Shown here: positions 11,040 through 21,795 of the stretch, in pieces
How the letters are laid out: each line of letters opens with the position of its first letter
Numbering within the stretch: the stretch's first letter is position 1
Notes under the pieces: generated by a model
What the model was told of the DNA's origin: nothing
The model's input: the letters and a program-made list of their open reading frames with translations, nothing else
The model's database searches: none
Made by a program: the position numbers and the translations under genes
Assembly: GCA_003290165.1 (NCBI GenBank)
Contig: QNQO01000556.1
Coordinates: 372,001 to 436,000, forward strand
Reading direction: 5' to 3'
DNA from: Berberis thunbergii
Taxonomy: Eukaryota; Streptophyta; Magnoliopsida; Ranunculales; Berberidaceae
DNA: 64,000 bases

Positions 11040-11685
11040 TAAATATGGGCCAGGATATCATTCTAGGAACTCCTTTCTTAACAACAATATACCCTTTTCC
11101 ATGTTACTGAAAATGGTATTGATACGAGTATTCTAGGAAAGATATAATCTTCCATTTTTTACAAAACCCAAGAATTACTGATATCAATATATTAAAACAA
11201 ACAAATTGTTATCCTTATTTTATTACTAACAAATTTAAACAAATAAATTACCTAAAAGAAGAAATTAGCTACCATCGTATTGAGCACCAATTAAAAAACA
11301 ACAAAATACAACATGATATTGGATAATTTAAACTCAAACTCCAATAAGAATTTTGTTCTAATTTACCCAATGCTTTCTGACATCGGAAGCATCATATGGT
11401 TAGATTACCCTATGAACCAAATTTTAATGAAAAAAGATTCCTACAAAAGCCCGTCCTATTCAAATGAACGCTGAACTAATAGAATACTGTAAACAAGAAA
11501 TTCATGATTTAATTTCTAAAAAATTGATTACCCCAAGCAAATCTCCCTGGAATTGTTCTGCTTTTTATGTTCGTAAGGTAGCTTAACTAGAAAGAGGATC
11601 ACCAAGGCTTTTTATTTACTACAAACCCCTTAATGAAGCTTTACAATGGATTAGATATCTCATTCCAAACAAACTCAACAAAATC
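11040..11685 (+). pseudogene. Second, partial caulimovirid copy (protease-RT part)
   Basis: From 11040 the sequence repeats 7826-8446 in the same orientation with high similarity ('ggatatcattcta', 'aatggtatt', 'tacaaaagcccgtcctattcaaatgaac'). It includes about 30 bases near 11579-11615 that the first copy lacks. It stops within the RT at about 11685, where it joins an oppositely oriented viral segment. Frames are broken throughout. Confidence 0.8.
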
Positions 11686-11689
11686 TAAT

Positions 11690-12640
11690 AATAGACTGGC
11701 TTCTTTATTTTCAGAGAGCACATTAATTGATTTACAAAATCATGGATCAATATCATGGGGTTCCGGCTCTTTTTGTGATTCAAAATAAGTATAGAGTTGA
11801 TAAGCTTGAGGATCGTCTGATAGGTCATCCGAATTAGATTTGGAATAATCAAAAGATTTGGAATTTATTAATAATTTTTCAAACATTTGTTTTATATTGT
11901 TTGGACCTTGTAATTCTTTTATTTTTTGAGGTAATCTAGAATCTTTTGAAAAAATGCTCTGGCTTGCCACATTTGAAACAGATAGAATGTTTTGTGGAAG
12001 GATTTGGATAATGCTTATTATGATATTTTGGGCAGTTAAACCATCTATATTTCATTCATAAATGAATCCAGTAGAATAATGTGCAAAGGTTTGTAAAGAT
12101 TTTTCTTTATACTGCATATCTGGTAATGAAGGGCGGGGATAAAAATTTCTAGTGGTAGGAAATGGTTGATTAAAATTTGTTTTTCTTTGTCTTTTTAGTG
12201 GATTGGTTTTAAGTTTTGCCAACTGAGTAGGAAAATTAGAGTCATCTGCTCTTGTGAATCTTGTGATATAGTATTAATTTGTTTTGATGTCGATGGTAAA
12301 TCATCTATCTTTAAAGCAGCGAGTTTTTTTATTGATTATATCTATAAGATGTGTAGGGGTCGAAAGTATATCTTGATCAATAGTAGAAGGAGTAAAGTAA
12401 GTATTTGGTTTTGGTTGTAAAGTATCGAAAGTGTTAATAATGTCAGTATTTTGTGGAACTATAGTGTTACTAACTTTGTGAAACAAAATATTGGTATAGT
12501 TATTTTGTTCAATTATTTTTTAAATACTATGTGAAGTTGTCATATTCGTTTGGGTAGAATCTTTTAAGGGGGAAGCTACAATATGTGTAACTTGAGTATA
12601 ATATTTGATTTATTCTAAAGGAGGAAATACAGATCTAGGG
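11690..12640 (-). pseudogene. Endogenous caulimovirid: coat protein region, inverted copy
   Basis: Minus-strand viral sequence. Near 11932-11980 a CCHC-type zinc knuckle is visible (CFKCGKPEH), the mark of the coat/nucleocapsid protein, but the last cysteine is lost and a one-base insertion shifts the frame. After it the frame at 11740-11970 reads an acidic, Asp/Ser-rich C-terminus. Frames at 12301-12486 belong to the preceding Pro/Thr-rich coat region. The segment ends abruptly at about 11690, tail-to-tail with the plus-strand copy. Confidence 0.65.
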
Positions 12641-14086
12641 ATAGTACTATTTTTTTAATTGACAATGTGTTTTATTAGTGACTGTATAAATTCTTGGTAA
12701 AAAGACCTTCTCATACCAAGTAAAGAAAATATGTTCTCGTGGATTTGTTCACAATATTGATAAAATAGTTTTTCTATTAGTTGTTGTTGATCAAGAGTAT
12801 ATCTTTGTGAAAAGGCTTCATGTTTTGTTTTATTATAGTTTTTCCTATATTCATTCTGAATTAATTTTTTATTTAAACCGAACTTTGTAAAAAGGACATT
12901 TAACTGAGAAGGGTCTCCCATCTTAGAATGTGTTGGTGACTTAGTGGATTCATTTTGATTTTCAGATTGAAAATCGTATCTGGGTTGAGGAATCTGAGGA
13001 AATTTTGGATTTTGCTTAAGATGTGCTAAATCAATATCTGACGTAGGAGATGTAGGAATCTTAGATATATGTGTAGGCGCGGTTCTGAATGATGATTCAA
13101 ACCGTCGTCTAGGTTGAAAATTAGGTAATTGTATTTTAGTTTTTCTATCTTCAGAGAAATGTAATTCGACAGTTTCATCTTCTAAATTAACAATTTGATT
13201 TATTCTAATAGGAGCAGGTTTCCTAGGTTGAGATTGTACTTGCCAAGTAACTGGAAGGGTAATTTGATTGCAGTGAATTGTTTTTGGGACAATAACACTA
13301 GTTTTTTCTTTGTTTGCCTGAAAAAGGATTGTGTATCATTTTTCCGATGCTTGAAGGGCGCAAGGACTCAAAGGAGTCTTCATGGCTTTATATGTAATTT
13401 TGTATATGAATGCTAGAGGCTCAGAAGCAGGCAACATATCAAAACCTAATGTTTGAATGTTTAATGTTAATGTTTCTATTACGTTTGGATCTTGAAGAGA
13501 AACGGCGAAATTTGGGGTAACAATCAAAATAGATTGGTCCCATAGCAAGAGTGGATTCTGCTATTCCTAATAGAGAATCTTCAAATTTCTTATGTCCATA
13601 ATCACGTAATACTGGTAGAGCACAGGTGTCTAGACCTGATCTAGTAAGAGGCTTAATTCCTACTTAAATTAAACCAATATGGATATATTAGTATTCTCGT
13701 TCTTGAAGAAATTGTAATGTTTCTTTTGAAAATAGTTGTTTGGATTCTAAAGATTCATCCATTGGTATTGTCTTTTCCACAATATCGATTAAGTCTTCAG
13801 TTTTTTGAGAAAATATAGATTTTGAAATTTCATAAACTTGTTTGAAAGGAACTTGGAGAACATATCATTTTTGGAGATTTTGTTCTGCTTCAGGAATCCT
13901 ACATTCTAATCTATTCTAGATATCAAGATTTTTAGATCGAGAGCTTGAAGCTCAGGTAAACTTTTACAACAAAGACATGATAAACTTGGGTTAATTAGGG
14001 ATTCATAGGTAACGATACCATCTAACCCTTAATTGCGCAACCTTGCATTTTACCCAAGGCTAACAACGACTGACCAACGCTAATAT
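12641..14086 (-). pseudogene. Endogenous caulimovirid: movement protein and 5' leader, left inverted arm
   Basis: The minus strand carries the start of the viral polyprotein. The piece at 13336-13548 (PNVIETLTLNIQ, ASEPLAFIYKITYKAM) resembles the caulimovirid 30K-type movement protein; the piece at 12655-12921 (MGDPSQLNVLFTK, RYTLDQQQLIEKLFYQYC) belongs to the coat region. From 13922 to about 14086 is the leader, with a readable start near the ELQALDLKIL segment (about 13940-13970). Stops and frameshifts interrupt it. It is the left arm of an inverted repeat with 14132-15385. Confidence 0.65.
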
Positions 14087-14106
14087 CCCCCCCCCCCCCC
14101 CCCCCC
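14087..14106. repeat. 20-nt poly-C tract at palindrome centre
   Basis: Twenty consecutive C at 14087-14106, inside the spacer between the two inverted viral arms. Confidence 0.95.
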
Positions 14107-14116
14107 GAAAACCAAG

Positions 14117-14130
14117 AACATGGCTCTGAT
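14117..14130 (-). other. tRNA-Met primer-site-like sequence
   Basis: On the minus strand these bases read ATCAGAGCCATGTT, the core of the initiator-tRNA-Met primer site (TGGTATCAGAGC type) that marks position zero of caulimovirid genomes. It precedes the leader of the left, minus-strand viral copy, as expected. The first four bases of the canonical site are altered. Confidence 0.55.
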
Positions 14131-14131
14131 T

Positions 14132-15385
14132 AGAATAGATTAGAATGTAGGATTCCTAAAGTAGAACAAAATCTCCAAAAATGGTCTGTTCCCCAAGTTC
14201 CTTTCAAACAAGTTTATGAAATTTCAAATCTAAATTTTCTCAAAAAAAAAAAGACCTGATTGATATTGTGGAAAAGACAATACCAATGGATGGATTTTTA
14301 GAATACAAACAACTACTTTAAAAAAAAAAAACATTACATTTTCTTCAAGAACAATAATACAAATATATCCATATTGGTTTAATCCAAGTAGGAATTAAGC
14401 CTCTTACTAGATCAGGACTAGACACCTGTGCTCTACTAGCTTTACGTGATTGTCGACATAACAAATTTGAGGATTCTCTATTAAGAATAGCAGAATCCAC
14501 TCTTGCTATGGGACCAATCTATTTTGATTGTTACCAAAATTTCTCTGTTTTTCTTAAAGATCCAAACGTTTTAGAAACATTAACATTAAACATTCAAACA
14601 TCAAGTTTCAATATGTTGCATGCTTCTGAGCCTCTAGCATTAATATACAAAATTACATATAAAGCCATGAAGACTCATTTGAGTCCTCGCGCCCTTCAAG
14701 CATCTGAAAAAGGATACACGATCCTTTTTCAGGCAAACTAAGAAAAAACTAGTGTTATTGTCCCAAAAACAATTCACTGAAATCAATTTACCCTTCCAGT
14801 TACTTGGCAAGTACAATCTCAACCAGGGAAACCTTCTCCTAGTAGAATAAATCAAATTGTTAATTTAGAAGATGAAACTGTCGAACTAAATTTCTCTGAA
14901 GATAGAAAAACTAAAATACAATTACCTGATTTTCAACCTAGAAGGCGGTTTGAATCATCATTCAGAACTGCGCCTACACATATATCTAAGATTCCTACAT
15001 CTCCTATGCCACATCTTGATTTAGCACATCTTAGGAAAAATCCAAAAGTTCCTCATATTCCTCAACCCATATATGATTTTCAATCTGAAAATCAAAATGA
15101 ATCCACTAAATCACCAACACATTCTGAGATGGGAGACCCTTCTCAGTTAAATGTCCTTTTTACAAAGTTTGTTTTAACTAAAAAATTAATTCAGAATGAA
15201 TAAAACTATAATAAATCAAAAAATGAAGCCTTTTCACAAAGATATACTCTTGATCAATAACAATTAATTGGAAACCTATTTTATCAATATTGTGAACAAA
15301 TCCACGATTACTTGGTATGAAAAGGTCTTTTTATCAAGAATTTATACAATCACTAATAAAACACACTGGCAATTAAAAATATGGA
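14132..15385 (+). pseudogene. Endogenous caulimovirid: movement/coat region, right inverted arm
   Basis: Starts at 14132 with 'agaatagattagaatgtaggattcct', the reverse complement of the innermost left arm (about 13900-13922), and repeats the left arm to about 15385. The readable block at 14508-14741 is the movement-protein piece (PNVLETLTLNIQ, ASEPLALIYKITYKAM); 15006-15203 is the Pro-rich coat start with MGDPSQLNVLFTK. The two arms differ by point changes and small gaps, so they are old. Stops and A-runs break the frame. Confidence 0.75.
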
Positions 15386-15482
15386 ATTAAACTGTCTCAA
15401 TGGGTTAAATATGGAATGTAATTAAACATCCATAAATTCTAATCTAGAATCTATGGATTGATTGCGCGGTTAATAACAAAAT

Positions 15483-15499
15483 CTACATCGTGGAAGCAA

Positions 15500-15531
<32 letters not shown>

Positions 15532-15605
15532 GGGCTTAGTGAAACATTTAAAGATTTGATAAGATGTAGATGATAACCATTCATCTACATCATGGAAGCG
15601 ATGAG
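15483..15605. repeat. (ATT)11 microsatellite within a short direct repeat
   Basis: About eleven ATT units at 15499-15531, flanked by 'atctacatcgtggaagcaat' (15481) and 'atctacatcatggaagcgat' (about 15582). It adjoins the end of the viral locus. Confidence 0.85.
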
Positions 15606-15700
15606 AACTGAGAAGACTTGAAATCATGGACGTGAAGAATCTGTTCGTGATTGTGAGGTGATGAAGAAGACGATAAATAGAATGAATAATAGTCGTCCTC

Positions 15701-15801
15701 GCCAAAGGTGTACCAGTTGAGTTGGTAGAGATGTGGTGGATGGAATCACGAGTTTGAATCTGACTGGTGGCATGGGGTGGGGAGGGTTATGGGTAAAAAA
15801 A
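15701..15801 (+). mobile_element. tRNA-derived SINE (101 bp)
   Basis: Pol III box A-like 'agttgagttggtagag' at 15715-15730 and box B-like 'agtttgaatct' at 15751-15761, then a short GT-rich 3' part and an A-tail. It is bounded by AATAGTCGTCCTC (15688-15700) and AATAGTCTTCCTC (15802-15814), a 13-bp target duplication with one mismatch. Confidence 0.75.
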
Positions 15802-15814
15802 AATAGTCTTCCTC

Positions 15815-18800
15815 TTCCAACAGTTATGGTTGATGAAAAATGGAGAAGACGAAGAGTGAAATTGTTGTTTTACAACTTTTTGCAAAGGGTTATTTTGGAA
15901 ATTGGCAATGTTAGCGATGGCAGTTTCAACAATATAGAAGATATGCATGACATACACGACCACCATTCCCCGGGTAAATGTTTGTTATAGGTGTTAGTCA
16001 TAGAGCGTTGGATTCTTTGGGGCAACAAGACAAGTCGGGGAAACACTAGGTTATGGATTGTATTTCTTACTAGCCAATTTGTAGGTTATTTCCAAGAGCA
16101 TGAATCTGCAAACTTCATCTATAATAAATAATCTCATCACACTGACCTGACCGTGCTAAATTATTCTAATGTTCGAGAGTCACTTCTCATTCTATATGAA
16201 ACCAATGGTAAAAAATATTATTTTACAAACTCATACAACTTTGGTTCTTCTCGACAACTCGTATGGGGAATGACTAATTTGTTTGAATTTCTTCACTATT
16301 ATACTAAAAAAGAAGTCTATAATAGTTAATTAGAGTCAATGTGTAGAAACTATAGGAATAATGAAGAAGCAATAACAACACAATATGAATGTGGTTTCCT
16401 TCTTATTTAGGTATGCATATATTTAAGGGGTTAATTGCAGTGGAGCCAACTATTGGATATCAACATATTATCTACAAGGTTTCCTTATCAAATCCTTAGG
16501 AAGACCACATATTCATAAACGTCACAGACGATTAGTTGAAACGGGGTTACTAAACTGGTTATGATCCATTTATCACCAACATGAAAATCTAAAAAATCAG
16601 AAAAATGGAAGTTAATTAACTCGAAGAAGAAAAAAAAAAAAAAAAAAGACTTTGATGCAAGGCAAGAGAATATTTATGTACATTGCAATGAAACCCGGTA
16701 ATGCAAAACCCTCGTTGAAATCATATTCTAAGAAACCAAAGAATCGTTCATATAATTTAGTTGTAGATAAGAATTTTAGTTAAGGTACACTAAAGCCCTG
16801 CCATGAGGGCTTGAAGCCTCAGGGTCCTGACAAAAATATGTTTTTTGGGGCCCCAAAATTTTGGTTTATGTTTTTATTTTTCCTATTTTTTGTAAAAAAG
16901 CCAAGGCGTCATGCACTAGTCCAAGGTTTAAACCTTGTCAAAGACAAATTATTTTATTTTTTATTTTCTTTATAGTGGGCCTAAGATATGTGAAAGGTTT
17001 GAATACAAGGGCCCAATTTATTTTGAGTTTGCTTTGAGCCTTAAACCCCCCCAGACCGGCGATGGGTCACTTGTCTATGTCTTATATCGTCTAGCTTCTG
17101 CCACTTTGGAGCGCCTTGGAGTTCGAATCACGGCTATCATAAAGATTGATAGCAGAAGAATTAGTATTTCGAAGTCCAAATGCATAAATACAATACAAAC
17201 TCTTGCTTGTTCAACTCCTGCAAGATATGCTGATACATTTCAATGGCCATGAAAAGATAGCATGCTTCACAGCATACACAACTAAAGTATAAGTTCTTTC
17301 ACTTAGTTGTACAAAACAACACATTCAATGGTGAAGTAGCTAGATGAAACAACAACAATCACATATACTCACAAGGAATAATCAATTTTTTTTTAATAAT
17401 ATCGGGCAAGAGTAAAAAAGCAAGTACTGATAAAAAAAAAAGCGGCCAACATTAAAGAGTCTTTCCATGGCCCAAACAAACGAGCAATGGAATTAATTAT
17501 TAAAGAGATTTATGCGAAGGGAATCCATTTAAACATAAAACTTTCAAAGTCAATATTCACCGAGAATTTAGCCATACCACAAAATCAACCTAGTTTCTTG
17601 ATGAGATGATTCACATTTCTTAGAAAGTTTGACGGTATTGGATGTGGATCTCTAGTACAAATCCATGCCCTAAGAGAGGTCAAGGCCCCTGCCTTCCATT
17701 TAATAATCCACTGCTTCAAAGTACCATGAATGAGATTTCAGACAAACTAAAACTCTCTCTGCAAAGAAAAATCCTCATATGCTTCGATAGAAATAAATGA
17801 TCAATGGTGTGGCCACAAAACGTAGACGCTCACTAGACACATCAAAGCTATACACATTCTTGTTTGTTCTAGAGTGGGAATTCGAGCTTTAAGGGCATGA
17901 AACTCATTTTATGTTAAGAAGAGATATTACGAATAAATTGAGTTTTGACTTTCATGATAACCATCTAAACTCGTGCTGCCTTGGCTCTGGAGTAGCCCCA
18001 ACCCGGGTTAGTTTCGTAAGTAGGAACTGGTGATGAGGCTTGTCATATAAGTATAGATATGATATTTAAAGGGATAGTTTTACAACCATCTCCCAGTTTT
18101 GACAGATATTTGTGTTTCCAAGTTTCTAACTTCTATCGACCCTTTCAAGGATATTATCCCAACTTGCTGATGTTTGAATTTTCCTCTGATGGAAAGTCCA
18201 AATACTTGCATGGTAGAAAATGAGACTGCAACACAGAATATAAAACTAGATTCATAAAAGTAACTCATATTGCATATGGATATCAACTGAAACCCCTAGT
18301 TATAATTAGATTCATAAAATGAAGGTAATTAGAAACTAAATCATTTCTTGTGGGTCTAGGGTTTGTGTTGAAGAAAGATCAAAACTTTTAAATACTTGAT
18401 AATAACAACATCAGAAAACAAAAAACTCATTTGAAAAAAAAAAAAACAAGGTTCTAACATTAGAAATCCCTTTTTACAACGATTCCATCAATCTAACAGT
18501 AAAATAATTACAAGCAATGATAAAACTATTAACAATTGATATATCCCTTATATTATTTCACTATTTTTCATTATTCTTCTTCAAGACAGTTGTTCGCCAC
18601 TCAAGCCTACGCCCTTCAAGTGGACCACTGAGCTCTACCTCCTCCTCACCTCACTCGCAGCTCAAGCTCTATACCTCCTGGCTAATGCTAGAACTAGAAA
18701 ACGTTCTAGAAGATTGAAAATGTCACCAATGTTCAATAAAAGTTAGGACCCTACGCGATAGTTTACTAAAGAGCACTTAACTTAAAAGGGTTAAAAGAAA

Positions 18801-18889
18801 ATTAATATTAGAATAGTAATATTGATCAATCAAATTTGTTTGTGGCCGTATTATCTAATTTATTAAAAAAAATGTTAACTATGATATAA
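15815..18889. other. Noncoding spacer with possible LINE remnant
   Basis: No intact gene was found. On the minus strand, 17590-17860 reads an open stretch with CGHTIDHLFL, like the zinc-finger (zf-RVT) end of a plant LINE ORF2, followed by KWKAGALTSLRAW; this may be a LINE fragment (low confidence). A palindromic 'ggggccccaaaatttt' lies at about 16847-16862. The remainder shows nothing recognisable. Confidence 0.3.
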
Positions 18890-19020
18890 CACAGGTGTGG
18901 GCATCCCATCCCATGATCTCGATTTCATCCCAATTTTTTTCAGGTCCTTTAAGGACTGATCAAATTATCCCGATCTCGTTCCGTCTCGATCTAGAGTGGG
19001 ATGGGATCGGGTATTAATTT
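18890..19020. mobile_element. hAT-type terminal fragment
   Basis: 'acaggtgtgggcatcccatcc' followed by ATCCC/GGGAT-rich sequence resembles the ends of the hAT element at 21796-23185 and the fragment at 23194-23285. No second end or target duplication was found. Confidence 0.4.
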
Positions 19021-19397
19021 TTATACGTTAATTTTAATATTGTACTTAGTTGGCTTGGTGTTATATTTTCATCAGGATTCAAAGTTAAGCACAAGTGACT
19101 GCGATTCATCTGATTATAGGAACTTTTAGAGAATGATTGTATTTGGTGTTTGAGAATAGATATACATTAACACATAAGGCCACGGGGTTAACAAATCTTC
19201 ATATGCATGAGCAGTTAGTCTTCCCTTTTGCTAGTCCATGTTAGTTGCGTACATCATCTTATCACCTTTTTGCTAGCTGAGTTATGGCACAATATTTGTT
19301 GTGGCTGACGTTGTAATACACATGGTTACATGTAGAAACTTGTAAAGCAACAAAAGAAACTCATATTGTGTTTATCTACTTTTCTTCTCTCATTTCA

Positions 19398-19468
19398 AGG
19401 TCTTGTTTTGCCTAAAGCGTGCGCTAAGGATTGCAAGGTCTTGCTTTGCCTAAAGCGTGCGCTAAATT
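19398..19468. repeat. ~38-bp tandem duplication
   Basis: 'aaggtcttgttttgcctaaagcgtgcgctaa' at about 19397-19427 is repeated at 19435-19465 with one change. The 5' edge of the retroposon at 19437 lies in the second copy. Confidence 0.75.
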
Positions 19469-19559
19469 GGGTAGATGTACATGCTAAGAAGAAGGAAACG
19501 GGTGCTATAAAGCTTAACTTCAAACCCCCTGCAATTGTATAAGGGAAGACAACTGTTCA

Positions 19560-20449
19560 CCTGCAATCCTCTGACTTTGAGGAAGAACGTGAGGAGTGTG
19601 AAAAACTCCTTGTTGGGAATTTTGTAGGGAGAAGATTGGCCTTCGGGTATGTGAAGGAAGTGCTCACCAAAACATGGAAACTGATAAGCGGGTTCGATAT
19701 GAAAACTCATGGTGACAACACTTTCGTGTTCAAGTTTCAGATCAAGGAGGATAAAGAAAAGGTGCTGGAGATCGGACCTCTTCATACATCTAGTCGGCTA
19801 TTCATTATCAGACCATGGAGAACCTTTCTTGAAGATGATGCTCTTAATACAATTCCTATATGGATTTGTTTAAAGAACATACCTCTCATGTTTTGGAGAG
19901 CCAAAGGATTAGAAGCTATCGTGAGTGCAGTAGGTATCCTCCTATTGCTGGATAAAAGAATATAAGACAAGGTGAGAATGAACTTTGCTAGAGTTTGTGT
20001 TGAAATAAATACTACGAGCTCACTCCCTAAACAAATTTTAGTTGTAGTAGATGGTGAGAGAACATATTCAATTGATGTTGAATATGCGTGGAAACCAGTG
20101 AAGTGCACATATTGTAATGTGTTTGGTCACAATAGGGAAGGGTGTGACAAGCAAGGCATCACGAAACTGGCTATTAAGGCTTATAAACTTGTGGACAACA
20201 AGAAGACGAACCATGAAACCTCTGGCCATCATGACAAAAAAAAAAGATAGTGGAGCAAGCAAATGAATCTGAGGGTTGGATTATGGCTAGCGGGCACCAC
20301 ACTTTCAAGGCCAAGAAGATCGGTAGCAGAGTTGAGGGCAACAATGGTAAGAACGAAGATGGAGTTGAGATTAATCCAGAGATCTCGGTAGAGAAGATTG
20401 ACCCAAATTGTGGATACCGACAAAGCTATGCTCAAAATCTTTTCCCATA
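19560..20449 (+). pseudogene. L1-type ORF1 protein (DUF4283, zinc knuckle)
   Basis: The frame reads through FVGRRLAFGYVKEVL and FVFKFQIKEDKEKVLEIGP, the DUF4283 domain of plant LINE ORF1, then IPIWICLKNIPLMFWRAKGL, then CTYCNVFGHNREGC at about 20104-20146, a C-x2-C-x4-H-x4-C zinc knuckle. ORF1 proteins bind element RNA. In-frame stops: TAA near 19542 and after LLLDKRI (about 19963); a frame change after the A-run at 20238-20247 leads into a second open segment to 20449. Confidence 0.75.
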
Positions 20450-20662
20450 ATGTGCAAGCCATCAAGAATCATGCAACAATTATGATATAAGAAGTTCGAG
20501 TAGTAGAAACAAATTGCAATGAGTTGGGGGGAAAACAGGGAAGTAAGCATTCAACTGAAATTGCGCCCAGCTCAATTGAGGAAGATGTAGCCAAAAAAGT
20601 CAACAGTATGATAGCTGAAAGACAATACCAATGATGTTGTTGATAGGTCAGACCAACACAAT

Positions 20663-21061
20663 GTGAAAGATATCACCAAAGAAGAATTGAATGCATTGAC
20701 AGACAATGTCTATCTTGATGAGATTGAAAGTGCCTCAATGATGATATATGAATACGATAAGGGAAATAAAGTTTCCTTGGCAACTCAAGAAGTGATTGTA
20801 GAACGTGGCAGGGATGCAATGATAACAAAATGCATGTGGTTAAAAGATGCATTGGAAGAGGTCAAGAACCGCACAGGCAGTAAGTTGAGACAAGAAAATT
20901 GTCAAGCTTCTGAAGAAGAGCATGAGCCAGACCTCCCTAGTGATGATGTGATTATAGAATCAGCTGCAAAGAAGTTTCCTAATGCCTACACCAAAGACAT
21001 TAGCCTCTGCCCCCGAAAATTCAGTAGACATTTGAAAGCAAACAAACGGTACAAAGGATGA
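20663..21061 (+). CDS. Hydrophilic C-terminal ORF of the retroposon
   Basis: Open frame of 132 codons, rich in Glu, Asp and Lys, with no recognised domain. It follows the zinc-knuckle part in the same retroposon and ends about 120 bp before the A-tail. Likely the variable C-terminus of the ORF1 protein, separated by short breaks at 20450-20662. Not an independent host gene as far as can be seen. Confidence 0.4.
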   Translation: MKDITKEELNALTDNVYLDEIESASMMIYEYDKGNKVSLATQEVIVERGRDAMITKCMWLKDALEEVKNRTGSKLRQENCQASEEEHEPDLPSDDVIIESAAKKFPNAYTKDISLCPRKFSRHLKANKRYKG

Positions 21062-21422
21062 TTTTGTCTATAGTTTAGACTTGTATCGATGAATACTCTC
21101 TTGTGAGAGTTTGGTTATGTATTTCCTCGTGTTTCGTTTAAATAAAGGTTAAGGGGACCTTAAAACCCTTCTTGCTTTTCAATAAAAAAAAAGGATTGCA
21201 AATGTAGCTCAACAAATGATCAATGTGACGAGGGGAAGCAGTGGACTAGTCACACTTTTTGTTAAAATTTCGAACTAGTAAGTATCTCAAACCTAAACTA
21301 ATATAGGAGTAGTGTTAACTATATTGCTCAACTGTTACTTATATATCCTCTTGCAATGTTTAAGTATTTGTACTTTTTCGAGAAAGGGAACCCCCAAATT
21401 ACAACTGTTATACAAGGCCTTG

Positions 21423-21560
21423 TTATTATTTTATTTTTTTTTGAAAGGCAAGCAAGGTTTTTATAGGATCCCAGAACCCATAAAGATATCGCAAGCTGGG
21501 TTTGAACCCATGACCTAGTGGTACCATCCGCCAAGCTCTAACCGTTGAGTTGTCATGCCA
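21423..21560 (-). mobile_element. tRNA-derived SINE
   Basis: On the minus strand: box A-like 'caactcaacggttagagc' (21535-21552), box B-like 'gggttcaaaccc' (21498-21509), then a 3' part ending CTTGCTTGCCTTTC followed by an A/T-rich tail (21422-21442). The end 'GCTTGCCTTTCAAAA' is shared with the SINE at 57933-58042. No clear target duplication was found. Confidence 0.7.
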
Positions 21561-21693
21561 TTGATCACAACTGCGATGCAAAGTGACATCACAACACCAG
21601 ATCCATCAGCAGACGCAATGTGACATCACAACTGTTGAATTGATCACAACTGCGATGCAAAGTGACATCACAACACCAGATCCATCAGCAGAT
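21561..21693. repeat. Direct duplication, 79-bp step
   Basis: A ~54-bp block starting 'ttgatcacaactgcgatgca' at 21561 recurs at 21640 almost unchanged, with related sequence between the copies. It adjoins the 5' edge of the SINE. Confidence 0.85.
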
Positions 21694-21795
21694 GTTTTCT
21701 TTTCAAGCACAATGTGCTACATCCAAATCCAGAAACATAATGGTGGGGTGATAGGGTGAAAAGTATGGGCCTCAAGATGTGAACTTGATTGCACT

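Larger units (their letters stand above)
19437..21190 (+). mobile_element. LINE-type retroposon carrying only ORF1
   Basis: A 1.75-kb insertion ends in an A-tail (21182-21190) preceded by AATAAA-like sequence, and is bounded by the 11-bp direct repeat AAGGATTGCAA at 19426-19436 and 21191-21201. It encodes an L1 ORF1-type protein but no endonuclease or RT; the 3' end ('gagagtttggttatg...ttaaataaagg') looks like a LINE tail. It was probably mobilised as a nonautonomous derivative. Confidence 0.7.

Noticed and set aside
17095..17130. Box B-like 'gagttcgaatcac', possible SINE
   Set aside because: No convincing box A, tail or target duplication nearby.
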